DNA from: Gracilimonas amylolytica
Lineage (GTDB): Bacteria > Bacteroidota > Rhodothermia > Balneolales > Balneolaceae
Reading direction: 5' to 3'
DNA: 60,345 nt
Assembly: GCF_002911695.1 (NCBI RefSeq)
Contig: NZ_PQBS01000012.1
Coordinates: 1 to 60,345 of the forward strand
Shown: one piece after another, positions 1-10,202 of the stretch
Numbering within the stretch: position 1 is the stretch's first letter
Layout: each line of letters begins with the position of its first letter
Translations under genes and position numbers: made by a program
Notes under the pieces: generated by a model
The model's input: only the letters and a program-made list of their open reading frames with translations
Told to the model about the DNA's origin: nothing
The model's database searches: none

Positions 1-720
1 GGGGCTGAAGTAGCTAAGGGTTAATGTTTGGTTTGCTTATACCATGATTTTAATTGCTTTAAGAGCTCTGCATGATTGCCTCCGTTGAAGCGCCACTCAC
101 ATTCCTTTAAAAACCAGTAAAAATTATCTGCTTTGATGCCGTTAAATTTGCGCATATGACGCTTGGCTTGATTCCAGAAATTCTCTATTCCATTTATGTG
201 ATTCAGTTGATCTGCAAAGAGTTCACTGTGGTTAATTCGCATGTGGTGGAACTCAGAGATATCCAGGGCATTGTAGGAGCGAAAAGTATCGGTATAAACA
301 ATACTATCCGGCTGCACATTCTGTTGAATAATTGGTAGCAAGGTTTCTGTTTTAGCATTCGGAATAATAGCCGTGTACACTTTACCTCCACGCTTAAGTA
401 ATCCAAATACAGCTACTTTGCCGGTAGATCCACGGCCACGCTTACCTTTACGCTTGCCTCCAAAATAGCTTTCATCGGCTTCCACTTCCCCAGATAATTC
501 ATAACTGGGTAGTTTACTTGCAATGAGTTGACGTAGTCTCATAAAAAACCGTATAGCGGTGTTAGCTTGAACACCAATCAATTCCGAGGCTGCACGGGCC
601 GTAGTACCTGCTACAAAATGTTCTATCAGCCGGCTTTGTTGGTGTGGGGTTAATCGACTTTTGCGTTCATACATAGTAACTAATTTAGCACCTTATTCAA
701 GTCTTAGCTACTTCAGCCCC
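1..720 (-). mobile_element. IS1595-family (IS1016-like) insertion sequence, left copy
   Basis: A complete 720-bp insertion sequence. Its ends are an 18-bp perfect terminal inverted repeat: GGGGCTGAAGTAGCTAAG at 1-18 and the reverse complement at 703-720. It holds one transposase gene on the minus strand and no passenger gene. Length, GGGGCTG ends and an ISXO2-like DDE transposase fit the IS1016 subgroup of IS1595. A second copy that reads as identical, in the same orientation, sits at 59626-60345. The family normally makes 8-bp target duplications. The inner flank here is ATTTGTTA (721-728); the outer flank lies outside the window, so the duplication cannot be checked. The insertion cuts the 3' end of the neighbouring beta-propeller gene. 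Confidence 0.95.
21..674 (-). CDS. IS1595-family transposase (ISXO2-like DDE domain)
   Basis: Full-length 217-aa transposase that would cut and rejoin the ends of its own IS. The N-terminal ~55 residues look like a helix-turn-helix region (LTPHQQSRLIEHF, then a stretch typical of DNA binding); the N-terminal zinc ribbon of longer IS1595 transposases is absent. The catalytic core shows the family motifs: DESYFGGKRKGKRGRG (first Asp, ~residue 67), IVYTDTFRSYN (second Asp, ~residue 129) and HINGIENFWNQAKRHMRKFNG (IEN motif with the Glu). The reading frame is intact and the same protein is encoded by the right copy, so both copies could be active. Start is the ATG at 674, 46 bp inside the terminal repeat end. 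Confidence 0.95.
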   Translation of the reverse strand: MYERKSRLTPHQQSRLIEHFVAGTTARAASELIGVQANTAIRFFMRLRQLIASKLPSYELSGEVEADESYFGGKRKGKRGRGSTGKVAVFGLLKRGGKVYTAIIPNAKTETLLPIIQQNVQPDSIVYTDTFRSYNALDISEFHHMRINHSELFADQLNHINGIENFWNQAKRHMRKFNGIKADNFYWFLKECEWRFNGGNHAELLKQLKSWYKQTKH

Positions 721-3700
721 ATTTGTTATATGCTTCTTTCGTAATTTCAAACTCGTTCTCAATTTTATCAAAAACTTCTACTTGTTGTTGGGTAGGTGCA
801 AAATCAGCACCATTGTACATTATATCACTCCCCAAGGCACTAATCCGTCCATACAATTTCATAGGATTGCGAAAAGCATCTTCACGGGCACCAGTCAGGT
901 TTATGTCATAAAGATTACTCTCAATTTCTGTTACACGATTGTTGAGTTCCTGAGCTTTACTGATTATTGACTCAACTTGTTTCTCATCTCGTGTATCCTT
1001 TAGTCTGGTTACAAGGTCTTCAAACTCTTTACGAATCCATTCTATTTCATTGATAATTACAACAACTTCATTCAACTGATCCCGTATTTCAAGGCCAAAT
1101 ACAACTTGTTTATTAATTTCCTCAACTGTTCCGACTGAGTGAGGATCCTTTCTAACTTCTAATTTTTTGGTTACTTCTTGGTCCGCAACACTCACTTTTA
1201 CTGTATAAGTACCTGGAACAACTCTTGGCCCTAACTGACCTCTCCATAAGTCCAGGTCCCATGTAACTAATGGTCTCCAACCTTCCTGGCGAATTGGTAC
1301 CCATGGTTTATCTGGAGGTGCAACCCTCAACTTAGGAACTATAGAAGGTTCATGACTTAGATCCCACCAAATTCTGTTAATTCCTTTATTCGCTTTTCCG
1401 TATAGCGTTCTTACCAACTCATTGTTACTATTATATATATATCAATTTTTGCCAACTCATTCTCATCTCCTTTTACAAAGTAATTGATAGATGCTCCATA
1501 GGGCGGATTTTCTCCACGAATATGACTTCTGCTATCAGTCTTAATTCCTTGAATACTGTAAAACCTATAAGCTGGCCTAAGATCAAAAAGGTGCAAATTT
1601 TGGTTCATCACAGTTGATGTCAAATTTCTTATTGGATTTATATCATCCATGATCCAAAAACCACGACCATAAGTACCTACAACAAGGTCATCAAAATGAT
1701 CCTGAATGGTAAGCCAGTAAATGGGTGCTGATGGCATATTGTTTCTTAATGAATACCAGGCTTCTCCATCATTTGTCGAAAAATATACCTGATTATCTGT
1801 CCCTGAGTAAAGTACACCTTTTTTTTGGGGATCTTCCCTGATAACGTGTACGAAGCTGTGAACAGACTTAGGAATTCCATCACTGATCTTTTTCCAACTT
1901 CGACCATAATTTTCGGTTTTAAATATATAAGGATCAAAGTCAGCTTGTTGATGATTATCAACACTTATATAAGCAGTACCTGCATCAAATCTTGAAGGTT
2001 CTATGTTTGCAATAGTCCCCCATTCAGGCATACCTTGAATATTACCTGTAATATCCTGCCAACTACTTCCTCCATCACGGGTAATATGAACTTTACCGTC
2101 ATTACTCCCTGTCCATATGAGACCTTTTTCTATTGGTGATTCAACAATTGAAAAAAGAGTATTCCCATCAAATGTCATTAGGTTATCTGTTGCTACACCA
2201 CCTGAATTTTCCTGATGACTCTCCAGATCTTTTGTAAGGTCCGGGCTGATTACATCCCAACTTTGCCCACGATTTTCAGTTACATGTACATACTGACTTC
2301 CCACATATACTTTGTTATTATTATGCGGAGAAATATGAATGGGAAAAGTCCAGTGCCACCTGAATTTAAGGTCTTTTGGAGCCCACCCATATGCTGCTTC
2401 CGGCCATACTCTGACATTTCGGGAATGTTTGTTCCGTTCATCATAGATCTCAAGACCGCCGTCATAACAACCTGACCAAACTGTATATCCATCTACCGTA
2501 TCTGGTATCGCAAACCCACTCTCACATCCTCCAACCGCTTCCCATAATCCCAAAGGGATAAAACCCATTCTACTGTTACTTGGGGCTTTGTAAGAGTATC
2601 CATCTTGACGATTGCCATAAACATGGTATGGAATCTCGTTGTCAACATGCACATGATACATTTGAGCAATAGGCAAGGTATGCTGATCAAAGGTACGCCC
2701 ATGATTAAGTGTGACCCCCAATCCTCCATCGTGTGCTACCATAAAACGTTCAGGATTAGTGGGATCTATCCATATATCATGATTATCACCACCTCCACGT
2801 GGAGCATTGTCAACCAATGTTTTACCTCCATCTCTAGACATGCTAAACCGTACTGAAGCAAAATAGATCCGATTCTGATCTTTAGGGTCTACATCAAATC
2901 GGGTGTAATAAGGGGCTCTCTCATTGATCGTATGATTTCTAGTAACCAATTGCCAACTGTCACCACCGTCATCAGATTTGTAAAAACCGGGACTACTCTC
3001 TTCTGTAAGAACGTAAACTCTATCGGAGTTACTTGGTGCAACACGTACTGACACCTTACCAACGTGATGAGCTTCAGAGCCTGGTAATCCTTTACCAACT
3101 CCTGATAATTTCTCCCACGTATCACCTCCATCTTCTGATCGATAGACCCCACTATGCGGACCTCCACTATTTAATCCCCATGTATCAATCTGTAATTGCC
3201 AAAAAGCTGCAAATATTGTACTTGGATCATTAGGATCTATATCCATATCTGCACATCCAGTGTCTTCATTGACATGAAGAACCAACTCCCAGGATTCACC
3301 ACCATCTTCACTCCTATATACCCCTCTTTCTTTCTGTGGTCCATAAGAATGACCTAAAGCACATGCGAAGACTACATCAGGATTTTGCGGATGAACTCTA
3401 ATCTGACCTATACGCCCTGTTTGATCAAGTCCCATTTTTTTCCACGTACTACCAAAATCAGTAGATTTATAAATACCATCGCCCATAGCATGTGCCGGAC
3501 GAATTAAAAACGTTTCACCAGTACCAGCCCACATCTCATTAGGTGCAGAGTTGGATACTGCTAAAGCAGAAATAGAAGAAGCAGTTTGTTCTTCAAACAC
3601 AGGCTTCCAGTTTGTTCCATAATCCGTTGTTTTCCAAATACCACCTGATGCTGCTCCAACTAATATTGTTGAAGGATCACCAGGCACCCCAATTACAGCA

Positions 3701-3867
3701 ATAGTTCTATTCCCATCAGGCCCCACATGCCTGTACTTCATCTGATTGTACACCTCTGATTTAATATTTTGTGCTTCAACCGAATTTGGTGAGGCTAATA
3801 ACATCAATAAGGTGCATGTTAATACAGTTAATGTATGCAGGGGCTTAAAATGTTTAATCCGGGTCAT
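713..3867 (-). pseudogene. Secreted BNR/VPS10-like beta-propeller protein, frameshifted and 3'-truncated by the IS
   Basis: Product is a ~1,050-aa exported protein read in two frames (3867-~1432, then ~1431-721). The N-terminus is a signal peptide ending in V-E-A-Q. Many Asp-box/BNR motifs follow (YRSEDGGESW, YRSEDGGDTW, YKSDDGGDSW, ITRDGGSSW, KTENYGRSW), as in the sortilin-N/VPS10-like 'glycosyl hydrolase' family of Bacteroidota. The C-terminal ~230 aa (VRTLYGKANKGINRIWWDLS onward) are the usual tail of the family. An extra TA in the tract at 1432-1442 breaks the frame; removing one unit restores D-I-Y-N-S-N-N-E-L-V-R-T-L. The last codons run into the left IS, which supplies a TGA stop, so the native C-terminus is lost. 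It is the last gene of the co-oriented locus, 20 bp after the amidohydrolase. Enzymatic activity is not established for this family; a role in cleaving or binding the imported substrate is a guess. Confidence 0.85.
1432..1442. repeat. (TA)5 dinucleotide tract at the frameshift
   Basis: Five TA units plus a final T lie exactly where the beta-propeller gene changes frame. Four units would give one continuous reading frame. Short dinucleotide tracts like this can slip during replication, so the site may be phase-variable, a fixed mutation or a sequencing error. Confidence 0.7.
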
Positions 3868-3887
3868 TATGTGCAGTATTTGAAATA

Positions 3888-5495
3888 TTATTCTTTAATA
3901 CGAAATGGTTCATCAGCAATGTTTGATCCAATTCCTTTTTTGGATTCTTTAACCATTCTGGCTACTTCTTCCATTAATTTGTCGTTATTGATCACGATCC
4001 CGTCCTTTATGGTATGAATAATCCCTTTTGTTCTGTACATCTCGTTATCTTTATCTAAAGTTACCGCACCAAATGAGTATAGAAAACGAAGGTTATATAA
4101 TGGGCTACCATCAACCAGGATCAGATCCGCTTCATATCCCGGACGAACCAAACCAGTTTTATCTTCAATTCTTAATGCTTTAGCACTGTTATGTGTAGCA
4201 GATTTTAAAACTTCAAGGGAATGCATTCCAGACTCTCGTAACAGCTGAAGTTCACGAATATTTGAAAAACCAGGGGTTGCCCAGATATAGTTATCATCGG
4301 TTCCGTAGGCTACAGTTCCCCCTTTTTTATTGAAAGCATAGATCAGATCACCCCAAAGATCATATGCTTCATACCATGTTTGCTCATCATCTGATGTCCA
4401 ATCATAATGAAATGAACCATGATAAGCAGGATCAGGAAGATTCCACTCTATCAAAGACTGATGCGTGTATTTTTCATGCCATGGTAAGCTCTGAGCTCTA
4501 ATTATATCACGATTAGCTTCATATACCACTTGGGTTGGTTGCATCATAACACCGTACGCCACTAAAGAGTCAGCAACTTCATTTAATAAGCGTTCTTTAT
4601 CAGCTTCTTGCCAAACTCGTCCCGCTTCTATAAATCTGTGGTTTTCATTATCAAAATTGTAGTCTCTTGGGTAGTTTTGAACTGACCTGTCTAGTGATGA
4701 CTCCCCATACCCATAATGGTGCAGTATAAAAGTAACTCCAAGGCGCGCTGCATCTACCGCATCGATCACTGCTGTGTAAGATGGTGGTATATGGACACCT
4801 GTAACACCACCGTTTTCCCAAACAGATTGTGTAGCGGCTTGAAATAGCTTTTGATTCCAGGCAATTCCATTTAAATATACCTGCCTCGCACCGTTTTCTG
4901 CCATTTCTTTCGCAATACGAGGAGCATTTTTTGGATCATTCAGATATATCTCATCATAATCTAATGTAGAACCCCATGACCATAATGGATACATTGTCGG
5001 AGCTAGTATTTCGTTTCTTTCTGCTCTTCTAGCTTCTTCCATTGCATATTCAACACCTCGATCAGATGCAGGACCAAGAGTTGTAACACCATGCGCTAAT
5101 TTTAAATAATAAATATATTCTAATGGCATTGGTTCCTGCCGTAAATGTGCATGAAGATCAATTAAACCTGGCATTACATATTTTCCTTCAGCATCAATAA
5201 CTCTGTCACCGGTAGGCCTGTTACTTTCTCCTCTTCTTTCTGCTGTCACCGGATCAAAAGGTATCATCTCAGTGATCATATTTTTTTCAATTACAATGTC
5301 ATATGGCCCGACCGGAGGGCCACCATGCCCGGGTATGACCATGGCATTTTGAATAACCAATCTATCATACGGTCCTTCTGCAAGATCTCCGAATTTTTTT
5401 TGAGCTATTAAATCTGTTGAAATAGAATGGAATAATCCGATCAATAGAAATGTGATTAAAAAACCCGGAGTGTACTTTGTGATAACCATGATCAT
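3888..5495 (-). CDS. Secreted amidohydrolase, tandem paralog A
   Basis: 535-aa member of the amidohydrolase superfamily (imidazolonepropionase/Xaa-Pro dipeptidase-like group) that would hydrolyse amide bonds of small substrates in the periplasm. A hydrophobic N-terminus ending L-I-A-Q acts as signal peptide. The metal site shows HxH (PGLIDLHAHL, residues ~115/117), His in GVHIPP, His in LHHYGYG, and the beta-8 Asp in AYGTDDN. The position that carries the carbamylated Lys in the third paralog (GLKVG) is Tyr here (RQVYLNG), so the metal centre may be unusual. It is very similar along its whole length to the next gene, a clear tandem duplication, and lies 77 bp after it in a co-oriented run. 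The exact substrate is unknown; prolidase-like activity is an inference from family and context. Confidence 0.9.
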   Translation of the reverse strand: MIMVITKYTPGFLITFLLIGLFHSISTDLIAQKKFGDLAEGPYDRLVIQNAMVIPGHGGPPVGPYDIVIEKNMITEMIPFDPVTAERRGESNRPTGDRVIDAEGKYVMPGLIDLHAHLRQEPMPLEYIYYLKLAHGVTTLGPASDRGVEYAMEEARRAERNEILAPTMYPLWSWGSTLDYDEIYLNDPKNAPRIAKEMAENGARQVYLNGIAWNQKLFQAATQSVWENGGVTGVHIPPSYTAVIDAVDAARLGVTFILHHYGYGESSLDRSVQNYPRDYNFDNENHRFIEAGRVWQEADKERLLNEVADSLVAYGVMMQPTQVVYEANRDIIRAQSLPWHEKYTHQSLIEWNLPDPAYHGSFHYDWTSDDEQTWYEAYDLWGDLIYAFNKKGGTVAYGTDDNYIWATPGFSNIRELQLLRESGMHSLEVLKSATHNSAKALRIEDKTGLVRPGYEADLILVDGSPLYNLRFLYSFGAVTLDKDNEMYRTKGIIHTIKDGIVINNDKLMEEVARMVKESKKGIGSNIADEPFRIKE

Positions 5496-5523
5496 AATAT
5501 TTAGTAAGAAATGAATAATAAGG

Positions 5524-5559
5524 GATCAGGTCCTATCAACACATTGAAAAGACCTGATC
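5524..5559 (-). terminator. Intergenic hairpin between the two tandem amidohydrolase genes
   Basis: A 9-bp perfect stem (GATCAGGTC / GACCTGATC) with an 18-nt loop sits just after the stop of paralog B, on the transcribed strand. The sequence after it (CCTTATTATT) is only weakly U-rich, so it may be a leaky terminator or an mRNA 3'-end stabiliser. Confidence 0.45.
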
Positions 5560-5572
5560 GTAGATTCTGTAT

Positions 5573-7156
5573 TTAGTCAACTAAAAAAGGCGAGGTCATA
5601 ATATTTTCAGAACTGACCCCTTCTTTCGACATTTTTACCATACGCTCAATCTCTTTCATTAATTGAGCATTTTCTATTACAACTCCATCTTTAATTGTGT
5701 GAATAATCCCTTTAGTTCTATACATATCGCCATTTTCATCGGTGTTAACAGCACCAAACGAATACATATTTCTTAGATTATATAGTGGACTTTCATCTAC
5801 TATTACCAAATCAGCGATATACCCCGGTCTGACAAGACCAAGTTTTTCCTGTCTTAAAGTAACAGCACTATTATGGGTAGCTGCCTTTAGCACTTCTAAA
5901 GTATGCATACCGGTTTCCCGCATTAACTGTAATTCTCTGACATTAGAAAAGCCCGGTGTAGCCCAGATATAATTATCATCTGTGCCATAAGAAACATGCC
6001 CACCTCGCTTATTGAATTCATAGATCAAGTCACCCCAAAGGTCAAATGCATATGTCCAATAATATTCATCATCAGAAGTCCAATCATAATGGTAAGAACC
6101 ATGATAAGCGGGATTTGGTAAATTCCAGTTGATCAGGGATTGATGAGTATACTTCTCATGCCATGGCAAACTTGAGGCTCTTAAGATGTCTCTATTTGCT
6201 TCATACACAACCCTAGTGGGCAGCATATGAACTCCATAGGCGAATAATGAGTCTGCCACTTCACCCAATAATCTTTCTTTGTTAGCTTCAGTCCAAACCT
6301 TTCCGGCATGTCGAAATCTTGCATTCTCATCATTATAATTGTAATCACGTGGGTAATCCTGAACGGATCTGTCAAGTGAAGACTCAGCATATGCATAATG
6401 ATGCTCTATCATGGTTACCCCCAATCTAGCGGCATCTACGGCCTGTGTAACTGAAGTTGTATTGGGCGGTATATGATAAGTTGTAATTCCACCTGCATCA
6501 GTAACCGCTTGCGCCGCTGCACCTAATAATTCCTGATTCCAGCCCAAGCTTCCAACACTAACAACATGTGCCCCTTTCCGAAACATCTCTTCAGCAACAC
6601 GTGTTGCATTATCAGGATTCTCGATAAATTCACGATCAAATCCTGTGTTAGACCCCCAACCCCAAATTGGAAACATTTTAGGAGCTAAAATTTCATTCTT
6701 TTCACTTTTCTCAGCTTCTTCCATAGCGTTATCTAAACCACGGTCTGGAGCTGGTACCATTGTTGTTACACCATGTGCTAATTTAGTATAATAAACATAT
6801 TCAATTTCCATTGGGTCTTGACGTAAGTGCATGTGTAGATCAATCATCCCCGGCATCACGTACTTCCCATCTGCTTCTATTACCCTATCACCTGTTGGTC
6901 TGTTACTATCACCACGTCGTTCTGCGGTTACAGGATCAAAAGGGATCATATCAGTAATCATATTACCCTCAATTACAATATCATAAGGACCAACTGGAGG
7001 GCCACCATGTCCCGGAATAACCATTGCATTACGAATGACCAATTTATCATAAGGTCCTTCAGCCAGGTCATCGAATTGTTTTTGAGCCATCAAACCTGTG
7101 CTAATGCTCATTAATGTCATTATTGCTATCAGCGATACCATTTTGATTCGTTTCAT
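5573..7156 (-). CDS. Secreted amidohydrolase, tandem paralog B
   Basis: 527-aa amidohydrolase, closest relative of paralog A. I chose the ATG at 7156 because it begins a typical signal peptide (MKRIKMVSLIAIMTLM... ending G-L-M-A-Q), while the longer open frame to 7219 runs back through a terminator hairpin. Metal ligands visible: HxH in PGMIDLHMHL, His in TYHIPP, His in EHHYAYA, and Asp in SYGTDDN. The carbamylated Lys position is Ser (HVVSVGS), so this paralog too lacks the usual bridging Lys. Over the first 100 mature residues A and B differ at only scattered positions. It is likely exported to the periplasm and works with the other hydrolases of the locus; substrate unknown. Confidence 0.9.
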   Translation of the reverse strand: MKRIKMVSLIAIMTLMSISTGLMAQKQFDDLAEGPYDKLVIRNAMVIPGHGGPPVGPYDIVIEGNMITDMIPFDPVTAERRGDSNRPTGDRVIEADGKYVMPGMIDLHMHLRQDPMEIEYVYYTKLAHGVTTMVPAPDRGLDNAMEEAEKSEKNEILAPKMFPIWGWGSNTGFDREFIENPDNATRVAEEMFRKGAHVVSVGSLGWNQELLGAAAQAVTDAGGITTYHIPPNTTSVTQAVDAARLGVTMIEHHYAYAESSLDRSVQDYPRDYNYNDENARFRHAGKVWTEANKERLLGEVADSLFAYGVHMLPTRVVYEANRDILRASSLPWHEKYTHQSLINWNLPNPAYHGSYHYDWTSDDEYYWTYAFDLWGDLIYEFNKRGGHVSYGTDDNYIWATPGFSNVRELQLMRETGMHTLEVLKAATHNSAVTLRQEKLGLVRPGYIADLVIVDESPLYNLRNMYSFGAVNTDENGDMYRTKGIIHTIKDGVVIENAQLMKEIERMVKMSKEGVSSENIMTSPFLVD

Positions 7157-7168
7157 ATATACACCAAA

Positions 7169-7208
7169 ATTAATTTTAAAAAGAAACCCCTGCAGTGAAC
7201 AGGGGTTT
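7169..7208 (-). terminator. Rho-independent terminator between amidohydrolase genes
   Basis: On the minus strand, AAACCCCTG and CAGGGGTTT form a 9-bp stem with a 7-nt loop, followed by CTTTTTAAAATTAATTTT. It lies 41 bp after the stop of the third amidohydrolase gene and 28 bp before the chosen start of paralog B. It should attenuate read-through and so grade expression down the locus. Confidence 0.7.
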
Positions 7209-7249
7209 ATATGTTTCATACAAAGTTAGTTATATGTAATTAAGAGCGA

Positions 7250-8848
7250 TTAGTATCGTTCTTTCTTGCCTAACTCAGCTTCCTGAGCATCAACCATATC
7301 ACGTACATCCTTTAAAAGTTGTTTTGCATCGTAAACAATACCATCCTTAATTGTGTACTTAACACCACCAACTCGTACTACATCATCTACACCTTCTACC
7401 CTTATAGCTCCTGTGCCGTATAGTACTTTTAAGTTTTGCAGTGGGTTCTCCTCAACTATCACTAAGTCAGCGAGTTTACCTGGTCTAATTACTCCGAAAG
7501 GTGGCTCTTCATCAAGTTTTTTATAAAGCTCTTCGGCACCACTCATGGTTGCAGATCTAATAACCTCAAGCGGATGGAATCCAGCTTCTTGTAACAATTC
7601 CAGTTCTCGGATATAATCAAAACCATACAGCTTATAAATGAATCCTGCATCTGAGCCAGTAGTTACACGTCCTCCGGCATCTTTATAATCATCAAGGAAT
7701 TGCATCCAACGCTGATAGAAGTTTTTCCATTGAACTTCATCTTCTGTGGTCCAATCAAACCAATATGACCCGTGTGCTACTCGATTTGGTTTATAGAATT
7801 CCCAGAGAGTTGGAAGGGTATAATCTTCATGCCAATCTGCATTCCGTGCACGCATCACGTCACGACTTGCTTCGTAAATTGTCATGGTAGGGTCCATGGT
7901 CAAGTCATGCTCAAGAAACAGGTCTATCAGAGCATTCCACTCTTCTCCACCCGGTTCAACTATCTTATTCCATTGACGAGCAACCTGACCAAATCTGTCC
8001 TGCTCATTCTGATAATTATAGTCATTGGGATATGGTTGTAGATCATGATCATCATACATTGACTCAAACAAACCATAGTAATGGGTCTGAGCTCCTAAAC
8101 CTAGTTTTGTAGCATCAGCTGTGTTCATTCGAACAACACCAATTTGATCAAGGTGAGCAGTACTATTCAGGTTTAATTTTTCAGCTTCATCCAATAAAGC
8201 CTCCATAATTAACGGATCATGAGCACCGACTTTTAACCCATCAATTCCTTGATCCTTTGCCCATCTCACCCACTCCCGGGTTTCTTCGGGAGTATTAACA
8301 GGTTTATCCCATCCTGAACCTATACGGTGGTAACTATACATTCTTGGAGCAGTGATCTCATTTCTCTCACTTCTTCTTTTTTCACTTAGAGAAGATTCAA
8401 GATTATCAAACGGTACTCCACGTACAGTTGTAATTCCGTGGCCCATCCAAAGCTTATAGGTGTATTCTGCATTAGGAACTTTAGGTTTACCACCGGTATG
8501 TACGTGCATATCTATAAACCCGGGCATCACATACATTCCGGAAGCATCCAATTCTTTGGTTGCTCCGTCAGGGCGTCTGTCCTCATTTATAGGAACGCCC
8601 GGATATCCGACTCTATGTACAGAAACAATTTTGTTTCCTTCAATTACTATATCCACAGGACCCGTCATTGGTGCTCCAGTCCCATCGATCATATTTGCGC
8701 CCCTGATTATGAGACGCTCATAAGGTCCTTCACCCTCTGATCTATCCGGTGCAGGATCTGAGGGTTGTGCTATTGCTAATGAGGTTACCATTGAGAGCAG
8801 TAATACTCCCAACGTTAACATTTGTTTTTTTAGGTTTATCTTATTCAT
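7250..8848 (-). CDS. Secreted amidohydrolase, third paralog
   Basis: 532-aa amidohydrolase, clearly homologous to A and B but more diverged. A signal peptide (MNKINLKKQMLTLGVLLLSM... ending A-I-A-Q) predicts export. It has the full superfamily metal site: HxH in PGFIDMHVH, a Lys in DGLKVGAHD that could be carbamylated, His in STAHLDQ, His in QTHYYG and Asp in TTGSDAG. The binuclear centre is therefore expected to be conventional, unlike A and B. It lies 30 bp downstream of the SusD gene and so probably shares its transcript. Many relatives are annotated as imidazolonepropionase-like or Xaa-Pro dipeptidases; I cannot name the substrate from sequence. Confidence 0.92.
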   Translation of the reverse strand: MNKINLKKQMLTLGVLLLSMVTSLAIAQPSDPAPDRSEGEGPYERLIIRGANMIDGTGAPMTGPVDIVIEGNKIVSVHRVGYPGVPINEDRRPDGATKELDASGMYVMPGFIDMHVHTGGKPKVPNAEYTYKLWMGHGITTVRGVPFDNLESSLSEKRRSERNEITAPRMYSYHRIGSGWDKPVNTPEETREWVRWAKDQGIDGLKVGAHDPLIMEALLDEAEKLNLNSTAHLDQIGVVRMNTADATKLGLGAQTHYYGLFESMYDDHDLQPYPNDYNYQNEQDRFGQVARQWNKIVEPGGEEWNALIDLFLEHDLTMDPTMTIYEASRDVMRARNADWHEDYTLPTLWEFYKPNRVAHGSYWFDWTTEDEVQWKNFYQRWMQFLDDYKDAGGRVTTGSDAGFIYKLYGFDYIRELELLQEAGFHPLEVIRSATMSGAEELYKKLDEEPPFGVIRPGKLADLVIVEENPLQNLKVLYGTGAIRVEGVDDVVRVGGVKYTIKDGIVYDAKQLLKDVRDMVDAQEAELGKKERY

Positions 8849-8878
8849 AATATTCTACTAAATGGTTTTATATTAAAA

Positions 8879-10156
8879 TCACAGGTCAGGATTAGCTAAT
8901 TGTTCATTTCTTGGAATTGGTAATAATGTTCCAGGGGTTGTGATAGCATCTTCATTTTGCAACCAATCAGGTGATGTAGATCCAAAACGATACATATCAT
9001 TTAAGCGTCTTCCCTGGAGTAATAAATTTGCCCTCCTTTCATGCTCTATGAATTCTACGAAATCATCACCAGGTTGCATATCAGGTAATCCATCCAAACT
9101 TCTTACAGCATTAATCTCGTTACGAGCTGTAATATCATCCGTACCTACTAACTCCTCAGCAATGATCAAATGCATTTCCCGAGCAGATAACCATGTAAAT
9201 GGAGAATAGTTTTCAGTGTAAGTCTGAGTGTCATTAAAATCATTAATGATCGCTTCAGCTCTTGGATCAGTATCACCGGTTATGATGTCATTGAACGGAG
9301 CAGTTAAAGTTATCTCACCGCGTGAGTTTACCTGACCAGCCATATAGTTTGTAATATTAGCCGCGTTATAATCAATGATGGCTTTATAATCTTGAGACAT
9401 TAAAGCAAGCGCATCTTCCGCATCACTAATCGCTCCTGTACCTGATACTAAAGGGTTTGCAGGAATAGAACCTTTAGGATTTAACTTATTCCAAACACCT
9501 TTTGCATGTTTAGCTCGGGCTCGTAAACCTAATACCTGAGCTTGTAATTCATTGTTATTTAATGACTGCGCAATAGGTAAAGCACTGTCTAAAAATGAAA
9601 TTGCTTGATCATACACTGAAGACATTTGATCCTCACCAATAGCTGGGGATGTTTCCGTACCATTTGAAAACACAAAATTATCGTATGAATCAGCAATTAC
9701 TATTCTGGTTAGAGCTCCGTAAATGTAACTTTTAACCAAAATTGAACGATCTGATAATTCATCATTTGCATCAAACTCTTCAAGTTTTTCGATTGCAAAA
9801 TCTGACATGTATCTCGCCTGACTTATTTCAGGATACCCAGCTACAAGTATTTCATTGGCATCAAATCCTACAAGTCCTTCACTATAAGTTTTATAAGATT
9901 CATAGGAACCAGTCCAATAGATCTCATCACTGATTGTAGTTGTCGCTGCAAAGGTCCAACCCATTCCTGACATCAATGCATTTAATTGGCCGTTTTTCAA
10001 TCCCTCAGCAGAAGAAGGAAGGCTAACATCATCAACAGTTAAACTGTTCGGGTTTTCAACTTCCAATAGATTACAACTCCCCATAAATAGTAGGAGTGCT
10101 CCCAACATAAATAGGGAACCATATCTTGTTATTAAATTTGGTTTTGTATTTTTCAT
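8879..10156 (-). CDS. SusD/RagB-family substrate-binding lipoprotein
   Basis: About 425-aa surface lipoprotein that caps the SusC channel and captures substrate at the outer membrane. The ATG at 10156 is preferred over the longer frame to 10213, because it starts a lipoprotein signal (MKNTKPNLITRYGSLFMLGA) with lipobox LFMGSC; Cys becomes the lipidated residue. The mature start NLLEVENPN and the C-terminal LLPIPRNEQLANPDL are typical of SusD-like proteins. Helical repeats in the middle match the TPR-like fold. Its start lies 46 bp after the SusC stop. SusCD pairs import glycans or, as in RagAB, oligopeptides; the surrounding peptidase and amidohydrolase genes favour peptides here. Confidence 0.93.
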   Translation of the reverse strand: MKNTKPNLITRYGSLFMLGALLLFMGSCNLLEVENPNSLTVDDVSLPSSAEGLKNGQLNALMSGMGWTFAATTTISDEIYWTGSYESYKTYSEGLVGFDANEILVAGYPEISQARYMSDFAIEKLEEFDANDELSDRSILVKSYIYGALTRIVIADSYDNFVFSNGTETSPAIGEDQMSSVYDQAISFLDSALPIAQSLNNNELQAQVLGLRARAKHAKGVWNKLNPKGSIPANPLVSGTGAISDAEDALALMSQDYKAIIDYNAANITNYMAGQVNSRGEITLTAPFNDIITGDTDPRAEAIINDFNDTQTYTENYSPFTWLSAREMHLIIAEELVGTDDITARNEINAVRSLDGLPDMQPGDDFVEFIEHERRANLLLQGRRLNDMYRFGSTSPDWLQNEDAITTPGTLLPIPRNEQLANPDL

Positions 10157-10202
10157 AACTGAAATAATTTGGGTGTGAAATTTCTTCGTTTTAATCTCAT
10201 CA

